Below are positions 1-10,387 of a stretch of 64,000 nt of DNA, in pieces. Position 1 is the stretch's first letter; every line of letters starts with the position of its first letter. Both the position numbers and the translations under genes were made by a program. This DNA comes from Usnea hakonensis (lineage: Eukaryota; Ascomycota; Lecanoromycetes; Lecanorales; Parmeliaceae): assembly GCA_013423325.1 (NCBI GenBank), contig BLJB01000231.1:29754-93753 (forward strand). Reading direction: 5' to 3'. The notes beneath the pieces were generated by a model. It had not been told where the DNA came from. It saw only the letters and a program-made list of their open reading frames with translations, and ran no database searches.

Positions 1-2
1 GC

Positions 3-227
3 CAAGACCACAGCTACTCGACCCAAACGGGTGGCTGGAACGACAAGCTGGCAGAGTACGAAGCGAAATGGAAGGAAGGCGGCGGACTCTTACCGCTATT
101 GAAATCGCAGTTGCAGAAGCGGAAGGAGCGGGGGTGGAAGCTGTGGGACATGCCCTTGATAGAACCGGAAGTTGGGCGAGAGGGGTTTCTCTACGATCGG
201 ATCATGAAGGCTGGGGCAGATAACTGA
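3..227 (+). CDS. 3' end of an unidentified protein-coding gene (partial)
   Basis: An open frame enters from the left edge and stops at 225-227, giving 74 residues of a C-terminus. The sequence is charged and helical in character (Lys/Glu-rich middle, Trp residues spaced through it, ending RIMKAGADN). The other two forward frames are less convincing: one stops early, and the other is open but has a less protein-like composition. The family is not recognised. The upstream part lies outside the window, so start, length and intron structure are unknown. Confidence 0.5.
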   Translation, partial: QDHSYSTQTGGWNDKLAEYEAKWKEGGGLLPLLKSQLQKRKERGWKLWDMPLIEPEVGREGFLYDRIMKAGADN

Positions 228-1880
228 GTGATAGGAGCTTTGCTGGAGTTCTTAGCTGGTACCAGATAGGATTCTTCGCCAAACCCCCAAAAAAGCCCTG
301 AAAAATTCAGCACATTCCACTCCTTCCACTCACCCTTCATTCCCCATCATCGAAAGCTACGCTACAGAACCCCTCCATCCCCCAAACCCCCCTCGCCACA
401 GTATGACCATAACTTACCAATTCCCTAACCCACATAATCCTATCACCCATCCCACCTCCATGACCCCAGCCCCAGATCCGCAACACCACCATCCACTCAA
501 AGATTCAAAAACACAAACAGAGCCAACGCAGGACACAGTACCAAAACAAGTCCATAAACACTTCTCCCTGCACTACACTACATTCAATCTATCCATTCAT
601 CGCAAGCTTTCCCACCTCCCTCTGCACCTATCTATATAGATAGATAGATAGAGAGATAGATATAGCTATAAGTTTATATCAAAGAAATAGATTATAGTAA
701 GGAGTAGGAATCTTCTTCGCGCGTGGTGATGGGCTTGGATGGGCTTGCTGGAGGGGTAGATGGTGATTGTTAAAGAGGGATGGATATGAGATAAGTGATA
801 AGTTAGGTAGTGTTATAGATACGCACACTGGGCGTCGGATTTGATAGGTCTGCGTGGTTTGGACGGGGGGAGGGGGGGAGGTGAAGGATTGATCCCTCTT
901 TCTCCAATTTTTCCCTACGTGGTCGAAAGAATCCTCCACTCAACAGGGTACATTAGCCAAGCCATACCAAGCCAAGCCAAGCCAATTGCTTCGGCAAGAA
1001 AGACATCCCGGACTCACGAATCCTGCCTGAGCTTTGGCTCAGATGCAGATATAGTCAATTTCTAGAACCCAGCACCAAAACAGTATGCTAAGCAACCATC
1101 CATGCTGAGAACATACATAGTCAGCGACCTTCTACGAACGCGAGAGCGAATAGATACTGAGACTAGAAAAATACTTTTGTGTTGCTCACGGTCTCGGCGG
1201 ACGCGTCATTAAGTAGCCACTCGAGGAGTGCCGTTGAGGGGGATTGAGTGATATACGGTTAGTCTTGAAGGGTCTATCGATTTGTGGTTGTTAAAGGTAG
1301 TAGTTTGCGTGATGGCTAGCGGGATATATGCTAGGATATTTAGTAGCTTTTCCTTAGTACTCAACACGTCGAAAGAGCTTACAGATCCTGTTAATTTTAA
1401 TTGTAATAATGCTTTTGAAAATGGGGGTACTTCCGCACACAAGGCTAGATCCTGACCTACGGGTCTATAGCTCTTGTTCTAACGAGTAATATTTTCTGAG
1501 AATGTAAGATAGTTGGAAGGGATTCGGTTCGAGGTTTCTGAATTTGTGGAATAGGAGTAGGTGGGATATCCGAGTCGGCCGAAGAGAAAAGGAGATCTGT
1601 AGTATTAGTAATGTTTATGATTATTAGCTGATAACTGTCCTCATTATCCAGCCACTAGAAGACCACTTCATAATCAGTGTTAGGATTGTCGCATGCAGGA
1701 AGCTGTAATCTACGTGCAATGTGGTAATAGGCATATATAAAGGTAGCAGAGCTGGTTGTATGCACACATTATGAACGTACGATATGATGAGCTAGATCGA
1801 ACAACTCATCCGCTACCTCTTTCAAGAAGTCAGTCCAGCTTATCAAACACTCCAACAGTACAAAGAAATCTTCCAGCCCG
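228..1880. other. Intergenic stretch, no convincing gene
   Basis: The stretch contains Pro/Thr/His-rich spurious frames in C-rich DNA (about 300-600), a short GATA-type microsatellite at about 632-662, and AT-richer DNA from about 1450 onward. No conserved domain, RNA gene or intron-bearing frame was seen. Confidence 0.5.
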
Positions 1881-3295
1881 TCAGCAAGAGACCCGTAATA
1901 TAGCTTCAAGAGATTCGCAAATGTCTTCCTCCAACACGAAATAGTGAGTCCAGAACTCGATTATGGGTCCCTGTGCACGAGTACATATAGAAAAGGCAAG
2001 AGGTATCTTCCCGCCCTTAGGATTTATACTACGTTCGGAAATGAGAAACACGCCTTTGAAAAGACCGATGAGCTGTTTTTGGAGATCAATCAAGCAGCTT
2101 CCAGACACAGCAGCTTGATACAGGGTCTTTCCCGTAGCGTATACTTTGCCTTCAATCACTAGGACAGGAGATCGAACGTTTGCGTAGGATCGGAGCAAAG
2201 TTTGTCCTCGCGCTGCAAGAATTGTAGGAGATGGTCGGCCTTATATTTGCTGAGCCCACCTTTTATCAGTGCGCCCGCTACCGTGGAGTGACGAAGGCCG
2301 ATAGTAAAGTCCAGACGAGGACTCTTGCCGACATTCGAGGTACATTCCCAGATAGTGTTCGTCGCCGTACAGACAATCGATAGTTGCGATGTGATTACCC
2401 TGATATCGTTAGAGAAGCAAGTCGATGGAAAAGCCCTTGATGGTCATTTAGAAGGGATTATTGTTACTACCGTCCGGTTTGTGTACATATGCGCCGGGTT
2501 CCTTATAGCAATCTGGAGAATCGGCGAAGAATCTCGATTCCTGCGCGACTTGATGTTTGTAGGCAAACAGGGAGTGGTCGTCGGAATATTTGATGATTTC
2601 CTCCTGGAGTCTCCGGAAGGCGCGCTCTTTACCTTGTCCGTACAGTATGTTGTATCGGCATGTTCACGCCGAATAAGCCCAATAAGCAGTATGCAGTATA
2701 TTCGGGAACCGTGGTCTCTCTTGCTGAGAGCTAAGACATACGTTGATTGATACTGGCCCGGCTTATACTATCATACTGCATCAAGAAATTACGGTCGATC
2801 TTGGTCCGGCTTGTGAGTACAGACTGTAAACTTCCTTTGTCTCCCACCACTTCCTAATCCTTATCAAAGAACATCGTCCTCTTCGGCGCTACCAGCTCCT
2901 GAAGAGTCCAACCGCGAGTAAGCCATCTGCTTCTGGTGAATTTAGCGATACCTTTGGACGAATAGGTATCCAAAGCAAACCTCGGCATTCTTGTACCATT
3001 GATACATAGAGTTTATAGACGTGGACACCTCAGCGGGATCATTCTTGTTGATACATACCGTGTCCAGCCATACGTACTTGACCTATTCCTTATCATATTC
3101 AAGAACATTTTTACAAGCTCCCGTACCCTTCACAGCGCTGTTAGCTTTCTCCCATGCGTGGGGTTTATTCAAACTTTTCCTGAACTCAGGCATATGATCG
3201 TATATAACCTCTTGATCTCCCCATGAGTAGGAGATAATGAACATATGAAGGCATCCGCTATAATTCCTAGGTCCGATTAATACTCCAAGTGCCAC
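1881..3295 (-). pseudogene. HET-domain (heterokaryon incompatibility) pseudogene
   Basis: Read on the minus strand, the remains of a HET domain appear in order: an SYSWGDQEV segment (family SHTWGxxEV) near 3220, then VKYVWLDTVCINKNDP and INSMYQWYKNAEVC around 2990-3090, then RGWTLQELVAPKR near 2890, then NILYGQGKERAFRRLQEE and DDHSLFAY at about 2570-2670. These are the standard ordered motifs of fungal HET proteins, which trigger cell death on non-self fusion. The frame is broken by in-frame stops (after EYDKE, after VQRYR, after FFDKD, after AYWAYSA) and by shifts between frames. A 105-residue downstream open segment (1881-2198) is probably the surviving C-terminal part. Several lesions lie inside the conserved core, so introns alone cannot explain them. 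A functional product is very unlikely. Confidence 0.85.
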
Positions 3296-3341
3296 GATGC
3301 AGGAGTTCTGTTGAAGTATCTACCTCCTTACTCTGAATCCT

Positions 3342-3563
3342 ATGTTGTATCGAGACCTCGTTTTCAGTCCTAAAGGCGTGGATGAAGAGACACCAAGATA
3401 TATTGCTATACTATACTTCAATGAAAGGAGGTACAGCGACTTCCTAGACCTAGCTATCTATTCGCAGAAGGGGAGATATGACGCGGGAAACCTCTTTCAA
3501 AAGAATAGGATATACTATAGGAGTTCAGATGAGATGGACGCCGCTGACGACTTAGAAGAATGA
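3342..3563 (+). pseudogene. Possible coding fragment of unknown origin
   Basis: A 73-residue frame on the plus strand has a protein-like composition (for example RYIAILYFNERRYSDFLDLA and SSDEMDAADDLEE). It lies next to the HET pseudogene on the opposite strand. It has no recognisable family and no obvious continuation across an intron. It may be a remnant of a decayed gene or may be chance. Confidence 0.25.
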
Positions 3564-3998
3564 TTCTATAAATTCATGAGGTTTCAGCTATGGGATAGCT
3601 ATGTAGTCTTCGTCGCCCTCGTATACAGTCTCATCTAGATCCCATTCGCCCTCAGACTCCCCCTCCTGCTACTATCAATGACCGTAGCTCTCATCCTCGA
3701 TGGACTCTAGAACAGGCCTTGATGTAAGGGCCAGGAGCTAGCTAGAAGGATCTAAGCTAGTTTCTCGTGGTTCTAGCGTATATGGCGAGATGAGCAAAGG
3801 CGTCCTGTGGCAATAGGAGCAGAGGCGTTATGTGGCAAGCAATACCATCAAAGGCGTCATATTCTTAAAATCACAATGCGAAGTGAAATCACGAGCGAAA
3901 TGGGGCTCTATTAGGGTCGTTTTTGGAATATGGCTATGAAGAAAGTGCTACCTAAATACCCCTGTGCCAAGACCACTAACCATGTGACATCCATGTGT
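3564..3998. other. Short intergenic stretch, nothing recognised
   Basis: The stretch lies between the HET remnant and the 3' end of the NB-ARC/TPR gene. No open frame of note and no repeat structure was seen. Confidence 0.4.
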
Positions 3999-6900
3999 TT
4001 AGAGAGTGTTGAGAGTGTGGTGCATCATTTCCAACTGTCTTAGTTTATCTAAGGCATCAACGGTCTCACTATGTTCTGGGCCTAGCGTTTTTGTATAGCC
4101 TTGTACGATAAGCTTGAACTGCTGTACCGCCTTCTCGAACATATACCTTTCCTTGTAATGGACTCCTAAATTCCACCTCGTGCTTAAGACCCGCTTGTGC
4201 TCAGAACCCCAGGCCTTTTCGTATCCTACTAATGCCCGTAGGTACATATCTTCAGCCTCTTTCATCTTGCCTTGATTCGAATATAGAATGCCTAGATTGT
4301 TGACCGTGTTAAGCGTCGACGTGTGCTCAGGACCCCAGGCCTTTTCGTATCCTACTAATGCCCGCAGGTACATATCTTCGGCCTCTTTCATCTTGCCTTG
4401 ATCAAAATATAGAGCGCCTAGATTGTTGACCGTGTCAAGCGTCGACGTGTACTCAGGACCCCAGGCCTTTTCGAATCCTACTAATGCCCGTAGGTACATG
4501 TCCTCGGCCTCTTTCATCTTGCCTTGATCAAAATATAGAGCGCCTAGATTGTTGACCGTGTCAAGGGTCGTACTGTGCTCAGGACCCCAGGCCTTTTCCA
4601 TTCCTGCCAATGCCCGCAGGTACATGTCTTCGGCTTCTTTCCTCTTCTCCTGATACGAGTACAGATACCCTAGACAGTGACATGCGCCGCTAAGGGACGA
4701 GAGGTATTTCCTATTTTCGAATTCTTCTTGTGAATATTGCTGCAGCATTGAATAGACGCGATCACAATGTGGTAGAAGACGTCTCAGTTTGAGCGAATAA
4801 TGAGGCACGGTCTCTGAAGGCACAGCCGATGCAACGATGATCAAGGCGAGCCAGCTCATAGTAGCTTTGTCTTCTTCAAATGTGTGAAAGCACCAACGAT
4901 GAAGCACAGGATGCATGGAGAAAGAGGATGATCCAGTTTTTGCGTTTGCGTCAATGAAGGAGTACTCCAACAGAAGTCCTATGCACTCTTTAAATCGAAG
5001 TTTGTCACCTGCAAAACTAGCGAACCATTGAGGCACTTCGTCGGCAACTTTAAGATCCAGTGCAGGCGTAAGGAGCTCATACCAGAGATCCCGATTATCA
5101 AGAAAGGCCCACAGCATCAAGAGATTAGCTGCGTCCTCATTTTGTGACTGGAGAGAACTAAAAGATAGCGTCCATGTCGTTAGAATGCTGCCATCTGCGT
5201 TTTCCCACGGAGTAGAAACATGCTGCCTCTTCATTAATTTTGCCCATTCTTGATTGTACAGCTTGATGTACTCCGAGACATTTGTGCCCGTCTTTCGCAT
5301 ATACGAGCCAGCTTGATTGATCGCCAAAGGGAGACCTTGAAGTAGGTTGACGAGCTCTAGAGAACCTTTCTCGCCCCGGACATTAGATAGGGTTCGTACG
5401 AGTATACTGCTAACTCCACTTACCTTCTGTTAATCGTCCGAGGCTATTCTTGAGAATACTTTCTCCCTGCACTTCATCAACCGGCTCCAGTTTCATGTCC
5501 GTTCCCAGCTGCCATAGACTTGCAAGTCGAGAAGTGATAAGAATGGATCCTTGATCTGCTGTTGGGAAATATTCTTTCACATCGAAGGCTTCAGGGTCTC
5601 TCGATGGTACTGAAAACTCTCGGTCCACGTTATCAAATATAAGTAACCACTGGTTGTTTAATGGCTGTGATAACCATTTGAGCACATCTTCAACAATTTC
5701 ATCGACGTTAACGGTCCCATTTCGTGAGTAGTTTTTGCTTCTTTCTGAAAGCTGATGCTGTGGCAGTCGGCCAGCGAGGTCAGCGATGCTTCGCTTTAAT
5801 CGCTCCTTGCTCGAGCCTTCGATCCAGAAGACCGCGCTATAGCTCCCTTGATATTCTCGAGCGAATTCAACGGAGAGCTGGGTCTTCCCAATCCCACCAA
5901 GTCCATGAAGGATGAATACTTTACGACGCATTTGATCCGTCGAGGTGGGAAGTAAAGCTTGTGTTAATCGCGTCATCTCCGTGTTCCGCGCCACAAATGC
6001 GTTTATCTCAGGGATACCCTGGAGACTAAAGTCCACGCGAAAGGACTCTTTTTCGGTACCCACGGCGTGTGCTTTTAAAGAGTTAGAGGAGCTTTGAAGA
6101 TGATAAGAAGACCCATACAACGGTATTGTTCTTCGACTCTTTGAGGCGCCGTCTGAACTAATCTCTGGATCTCTGGCCGCACCAAGACGAAGTTTTCATC
6201 TTCGGGGCCACGAAATTTGTTCAACCCCGAGTGATCCGTAGCGAGATATATTGCTCTTTTCCCGTGCAAGGAGGCTGACTGATGATCAACGAACTGTGTG
6301 TCTCGTGAGCTCCCAAAGCGTGTCGAGTGTAAAGGTAGGAGTCAGCACACCTGAGTACGCCAGGGTCCGTACGACGCATTTTTATCTTCGTAAAAGCAAA
6401 TGATATCAGTATTACCGTAGCTCGCCTCAAAGTCCCGCGCAATCTCATGAAGAGCAGGGCTATTTCTTCTAAGGGAGTCGAGTAACGTCTTATCGTGTCT
6501 CATGGCCTGAGCAAGCCACACACCATACACTGCGGCCTCGCTTCCATGATGTGGTGTTCCAAGAAAGATGATCCCAGCTGTAGACAACCGAATATCTCTA
6601 AAAATATTACCATGGTCGGCTAGCACTAGCGCCTGTAGAGAGCTTAGCATAGGGGGAATTCGTGCCATAATCACACCGACCTGTTTGATAATCAGACCTC
6701 CGAGGCTATGTCCAATAAACACTAGCGGTCGTCGACCGTCCTATAGTAAGTCTGAGTAAGGATAAATAATGAACGTCTGGAACAATTTTACCCACTTTCT
6801 CGCTTGACCGATTCTGAAGAAGGATATTGAGCAACTGCTCTCCACATTTGCGTAGACTTGTTTTGACGTCCGCTCTACGCCAGTCAGATTCATAACTGTA

Positions 6901-7312
6901 TGTCATAATCCGAGCATTTGGAATTAGATCTGGCAAGAAGTCTCGAAGCCACATAACTTCTGCAGTGTCGGATTCCATTTGAGCGATATTAGGGATTCCG
7001 TCAGCCTGGGCATTCTTCTCGCGACGTGTAAAATAATTGAATCGGTGACGATATGTAGGCTTCGCCTCCTCGATAGGAGTCTGCTTCCGAACCCATGTAT
7101 AGTATGGATGGGCACCAAGGCCTTGAACTGCAACGACGCTTTAACGCTTGTTAATAGTGCTACCTGGGCTTCATGAAGAATTGCTTATCTTACTCTACGT
7201 CGGGTCCGTCATGATTGTGCTCACCGCTAGCCCAAATGTTGAGGCCTATAGTCTTGACAGTGGCTTTGTTGCATATCGTCGTAGCGGCTTGAGTTGCGTA
7301 GCTTTGCGACAT
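3999..7312 (-). CDS. Fungal NLR: alpha/beta-hydrolase (SesB-like) - NB-ARC - TPR protein
   Basis: Six exons join without a break: 7312-7194, 7138-6796, 6740-6351, 6278-6119, 6071-5424, 5365-3999, giving 1008 residues. Introns are 47-72 nt with GT-AG ends and all phases agree. Residues about 38-330 form an alpha/beta hydrolase with VVAVQGLGAHPYYTW at the start and nucleophile motif GHSLGG (Ser about 166), followed by GTPHHGS. An NB-ARC domain follows, with P-loop GLGGIGKT at 394-401, Walker B LLIFDNVD and sensor GSILITSR. The C-terminus has at least four 42-residue tetratricopeptide repeats (EAEDMYLRAL...EKAWGPEH) that are nearly identical in DNA. In known fungal NLRs, repeats sense a ligand, NB-ARC oligomerises and the hydrolase-type domain acts as effector; this role is inferred here. 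The start at 7312 is chosen because exon 1 leads straight into the hydrolase. The neighbouring HET pseudogene and NLR at 19517-24304 support an immune role. Confidence 0.88.
4206..4650 (-). repeat. Tandem 126-bp TPR-encoding units
   Basis: Within the last exon of the NB-ARC/TPR gene, units of 126 bp (42 codons) repeat about 3.5 times. Neighbouring copies at about 4381 and 4507 are almost identical over 60 nt or more. Such identity is typical of NLR repeat arrays that change by unequal exchange. Confidence 0.85.
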
Positions 7313-7953
7313 TGAAAGAGCCAGAGGTCCGTAGCAACGTTAAGTCAGATTAAGTGAAGGAAAATCTGGAGACTAAGGCAGTATGGCTGTCGCTCAAAGA
7401 GTCTCTCGATCCAAGCCTCAACTAGGTGTCATTGTAAAAGAGGTCCAAGATATTTAGACGGATAGCTTATCATTACTATTATTAGAAGATGACGCTCGGA
7501 TCCAACTGCCGTTAGGCAGCCCGATTCGAGTTACCCGGAGTTACTACAGGTACTCCGTCTATACCCGGAAATGTACCACACTGGGATATACACCATTAGG
7601 GCTAAGGCTTTCCCTAGTAATTAGTATATACCTATTAGTGCTTCGTTCGCCACATCCCAACCATACGAATTGCATGCAAATAATGATCAAATATATATAG
7701 GAGGGAGCTATAATAGTGGTTGGCCTGTCTTATTGCTATGGGTATGCCGAATAGTAACCCCTGAAGATATATTTAGGCCTTATTATAGTACTAAGAAGAC
7801 TCCTACGTATATCTATTTAATATAGACCTAGAGCCATAGCCAGTATTCCAACAGGCCCCTTCTTACCAACTCGGCCATACGGTGTTCCAAGACTCAATCC
7901 CCGACAGTCACACGACGTTCATGTAGGCACTTCCACGTAGGCCACTTAATCAA
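7313..7953. other. Intergenic stretch with AT-rich core
   Basis: The region separates the 5' end of the NB-ARC/TPR gene from the 3' end of the ankyrin gene. The middle (about 7600-7850) is AT-rich, with many TA steps. On the minus strand near 7885 there is a tRNA-like D-arm string but no T-arm, so no tRNA is called. Confidence 0.4.
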
Positions 7954-8847
7954 TCAATCCTTTTCCGAATACATCTCAACCAGCGCGATCAAATCTTCCC
8001 TACCCGTCTGCTTGGCTAGCTGTAACGCCGTCACACCCCCTCGACCCGTAACCCGGACATCTGCCCTTTTCGATAAAAGGAATTCCACTCTCTGAATCAT
8101 CCGTTCGCGAATCGCATACAGCAACGGCGTGCCAAGCGCTGCGAAACCTCTCGCTTCGTCACTGCCGTTAATGTCTACGCCAAGCTCTAGCAAGTACTCC
8201 ATTAGCGGAATGCTCTCCCCGTCGCTCTTGGATGTCGAGGCAGCGGCCGCGTGCAAAGGCAGGCTGTTTTGGAGTTTCGCGCCGTGCTGGAGAAGAAGGG
8301 CGAAGACTTCAGGCGAAGCTATGCTGGCAGCCGTGTCGAGCACGGCGCCTGAATCTGATAGTGGAGATGCGTCAGGTTGAGGGCTGAGCGGTGGGCCGAG
8401 ATTCGGATCCGCGCCGTGAGAGAGGAGCCAGCGGGTTAGGGATAGATTGTGGAGGAGGTTCGTGAGGGCGGTGTGCCCGCCCATGAAGGAGGTGTTGACG
8501 TCCCAGCCGTGGGAGAGGAGGATCTCGAATACAGGGAGCGAGGCGGCCTTGACGGCCATGGCGGTGATGCTGGTATCGATGATGGCACCGTGGGAGAGCA
8601 GGTAGCGGATTACTTCGAGCTGTTGGTTGATGATGGCGGAGATGAGGCCAAAGTTGAGGTAGTAGGTATTGCTGGGAGCGTGGGGATCGGCCGAGAGTGA
8701 AATGACGGATTCGAGGTGTCCGGTCGAGCAGGCGTGGCTGAAGACCTGCAGCTCATGGTGTGTGGATTGTTCGATGATGGGATTCTGGTAGTCCTGGTTT
8801 GCAGCTGGTTGCATGAGCTGGATGGCGCCCTGGGATGAGAATTGCAT
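7954..8847 (-). CDS. Ankyrin-repeat protein
   Basis: An uninterrupted 297-residue frame begins at ATG 8847. Ankyrin units follow one another: LEVIRYLLSHGAIIDT, FEILLSHGWDVNTS, HTALTNLLHNLS with RWLLSHGADPN, FALLLQHGAKLQN, MEYLLELGVDINGSDEA, VEFLLSKRADVRV and GVTALQLAKQTGREDLI. About seven repeats cover nearly the whole protein. There is no signal peptide, membrane segment or enzymatic domain. Ankyrin arrays bind proteins; the partner is unknown. The position between an NLR and a broken ankyrin gene at about 16.5 kb suggests an accessory, fast-evolving family. No introns are needed. Confidence 0.8.
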   Translation of the reverse strand: MQFSSQGAIQLMQPAANQDYQNPIIEQSTHHELQVFSHACSTGHLESVISLSADPHAPSNTYYLNFGLISAIINQQLEVIRYLLSHGAIIDTSITAMAVKAASLPVFEILLSHGWDVNTSFMGGHTALTNLLHNLSLTRWLLSHGADPNLGPPLSPQPDASPLSDSGAVLDTAASIASPEVFALLLQHGAKLQNSLPLHAAAASTSKSDGESIPLMEYLLELGVDINGSDEARGFAALGTPLLYAIRERMIQRVEFLLSKRADVRVTGRGGVTALQLAKQTGREDLIALVEMYSEKD

Positions 8848-10387
8848 CTTCCTTCTTCTTTCTTCTTGGCGGGAGAATCGATGCTATACTGCAGTACAAA
8901 TAACGGTTGTCGTTTGATCAGCAGGAAAAGTGGCACTCGAGCTTCTCCTGCGAAGACTAAGGTAGTTGGCTCCAGATATTGGGGTTCAGGCTGGGCTACT
9001 TGTGAAACACCAAATAATAATGTGAGGTCAGGGTACCTTGAGGCTGTGCTTGTGCCTAAAGACACTAAGACAGGCCTAAAATTAATGTGATCTCCGGGCC
9101 GCTAGCCTTAGAGTGTACCTTAGAAGCAGCTAAACCTTAAGGTACTATTCGCTTCGCACATACTCGTATTTTGTGCCGCGACCCGATCTTTTATTCCTGC
9201 CACAAACTTTACAGAATCAGACATGTCACATAAACTAAGTACTTTAAGGTACGTAACTCAGTCACTAGCGTTATCCATATCCTTCTTACCCCCACGCCCT
9301 GATTTGCGCGCCTAGTGCTGCTCGTAGTGCTGCTCAGCACTGCCCGTAAATGGCACCTGGATAGCTTTGGATCCGACCAAAGATCAGGTGTGAACGATCT
9401 TGCCAGTCAATGGGAATGATTGGTACGTACCTCTGCTGAACAGATTGGATTAACTGTGCATCGACTAGAGGTGCCATTTTCATCGATGCAATTTTCTTAG
9501 TCGATGGGCGGAAAGGCACCAATAGGCAGTCTTACAAATGTCATCATCAGCCGGAGAACTTTTGAAAGACTAACACCAATGCTGAACGCGCGTTTCAAAT
9601 CTCAGCCCATACCTACATAGTACATCGGTCGTGAAATAAGGTAGGTAGTTCACAGAAGGTCGACCGCACCTCCGCAAGCCCGCCCCCAGCCCTATTCCTC
9701 TTTATTCAGGCACCCAGTCCTCTAGCCGGAAGGGGGTAAATCTAAGTACCTACGATTGCTAGTTCGCAGGAGTCTGGTTGACAAGCAATCTCTTTTCACC
9801 GGGTATTATCTTGCCTAACGGTGAAAAATCTCTGCCCTCGAAAGTTTGCTGGATTCCATAATCATGCACTGGCGCTACTATAGGTGAACTGAGCCCGGAT
9901 TATGTTTGAAATAAACGTTTTTTGGTCTCCAGAGCCAAAACTCTTAATTTGGAGAGTGGTATTGAAGATGCAGCTAGCCTCAGCCGCATCCTACGCGGCC
10001 CCCGTTGACAGTGTCATCTCCTGGATGCTAATCAGATCTGCAATACAATACGAGAGCTCATCTCCTCCCACGAGAGTGGGTTTGTCCCTCTTTCTTTCCC
10101 CTCGTATTTTCGTTTCGTGCCACCATGGCTCGTGTCACGAACAAAAAAGGGGCGTAGTCTATAAAAGATGAAGTATGGATCCGGTCAGGGCGGCAGGAGA
10201 AGCGAGATCACCAACTCCGTAAAGTAGTATGATGCTTCTACTGGGTAATGGATGACATGAAGAGGCCAGTCCAAAATCCACAGTCAAGGAGGGTACGATG
10301 TCTGATGTGTTCCTGCATCTAGAATATATGTTATTGTTGCCTTGTTCTACTTTCTTTTTTTCATCATTTGTTTGTGTTTCTTTCTGA
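8848..10387. other. Intergenic stretch between ankyrin gene and secreted-protein gene
   Basis: No supported gene is visible. Frames found here are short or antisense to the ankyrin gene's 5' region. It must hold the promoters of two divergently transcribed genes. A T-rich tract at about 10340-10380 lies just before the start at 10388/10400. Confidence 0.4.

Noticed and set aside
403..639. 78-residue frame rich in Pro, His and Thr
   Set aside because: It is the product of C-rich low-complexity DNA and has no family signal.
7800..7890. tRNA-like D-arm string (TGGCCGAGTTGGTAAG) on the minus strand
   Set aside because: No acceptor pairing and no T-arm/B box downstream, so at most a decayed fragment.
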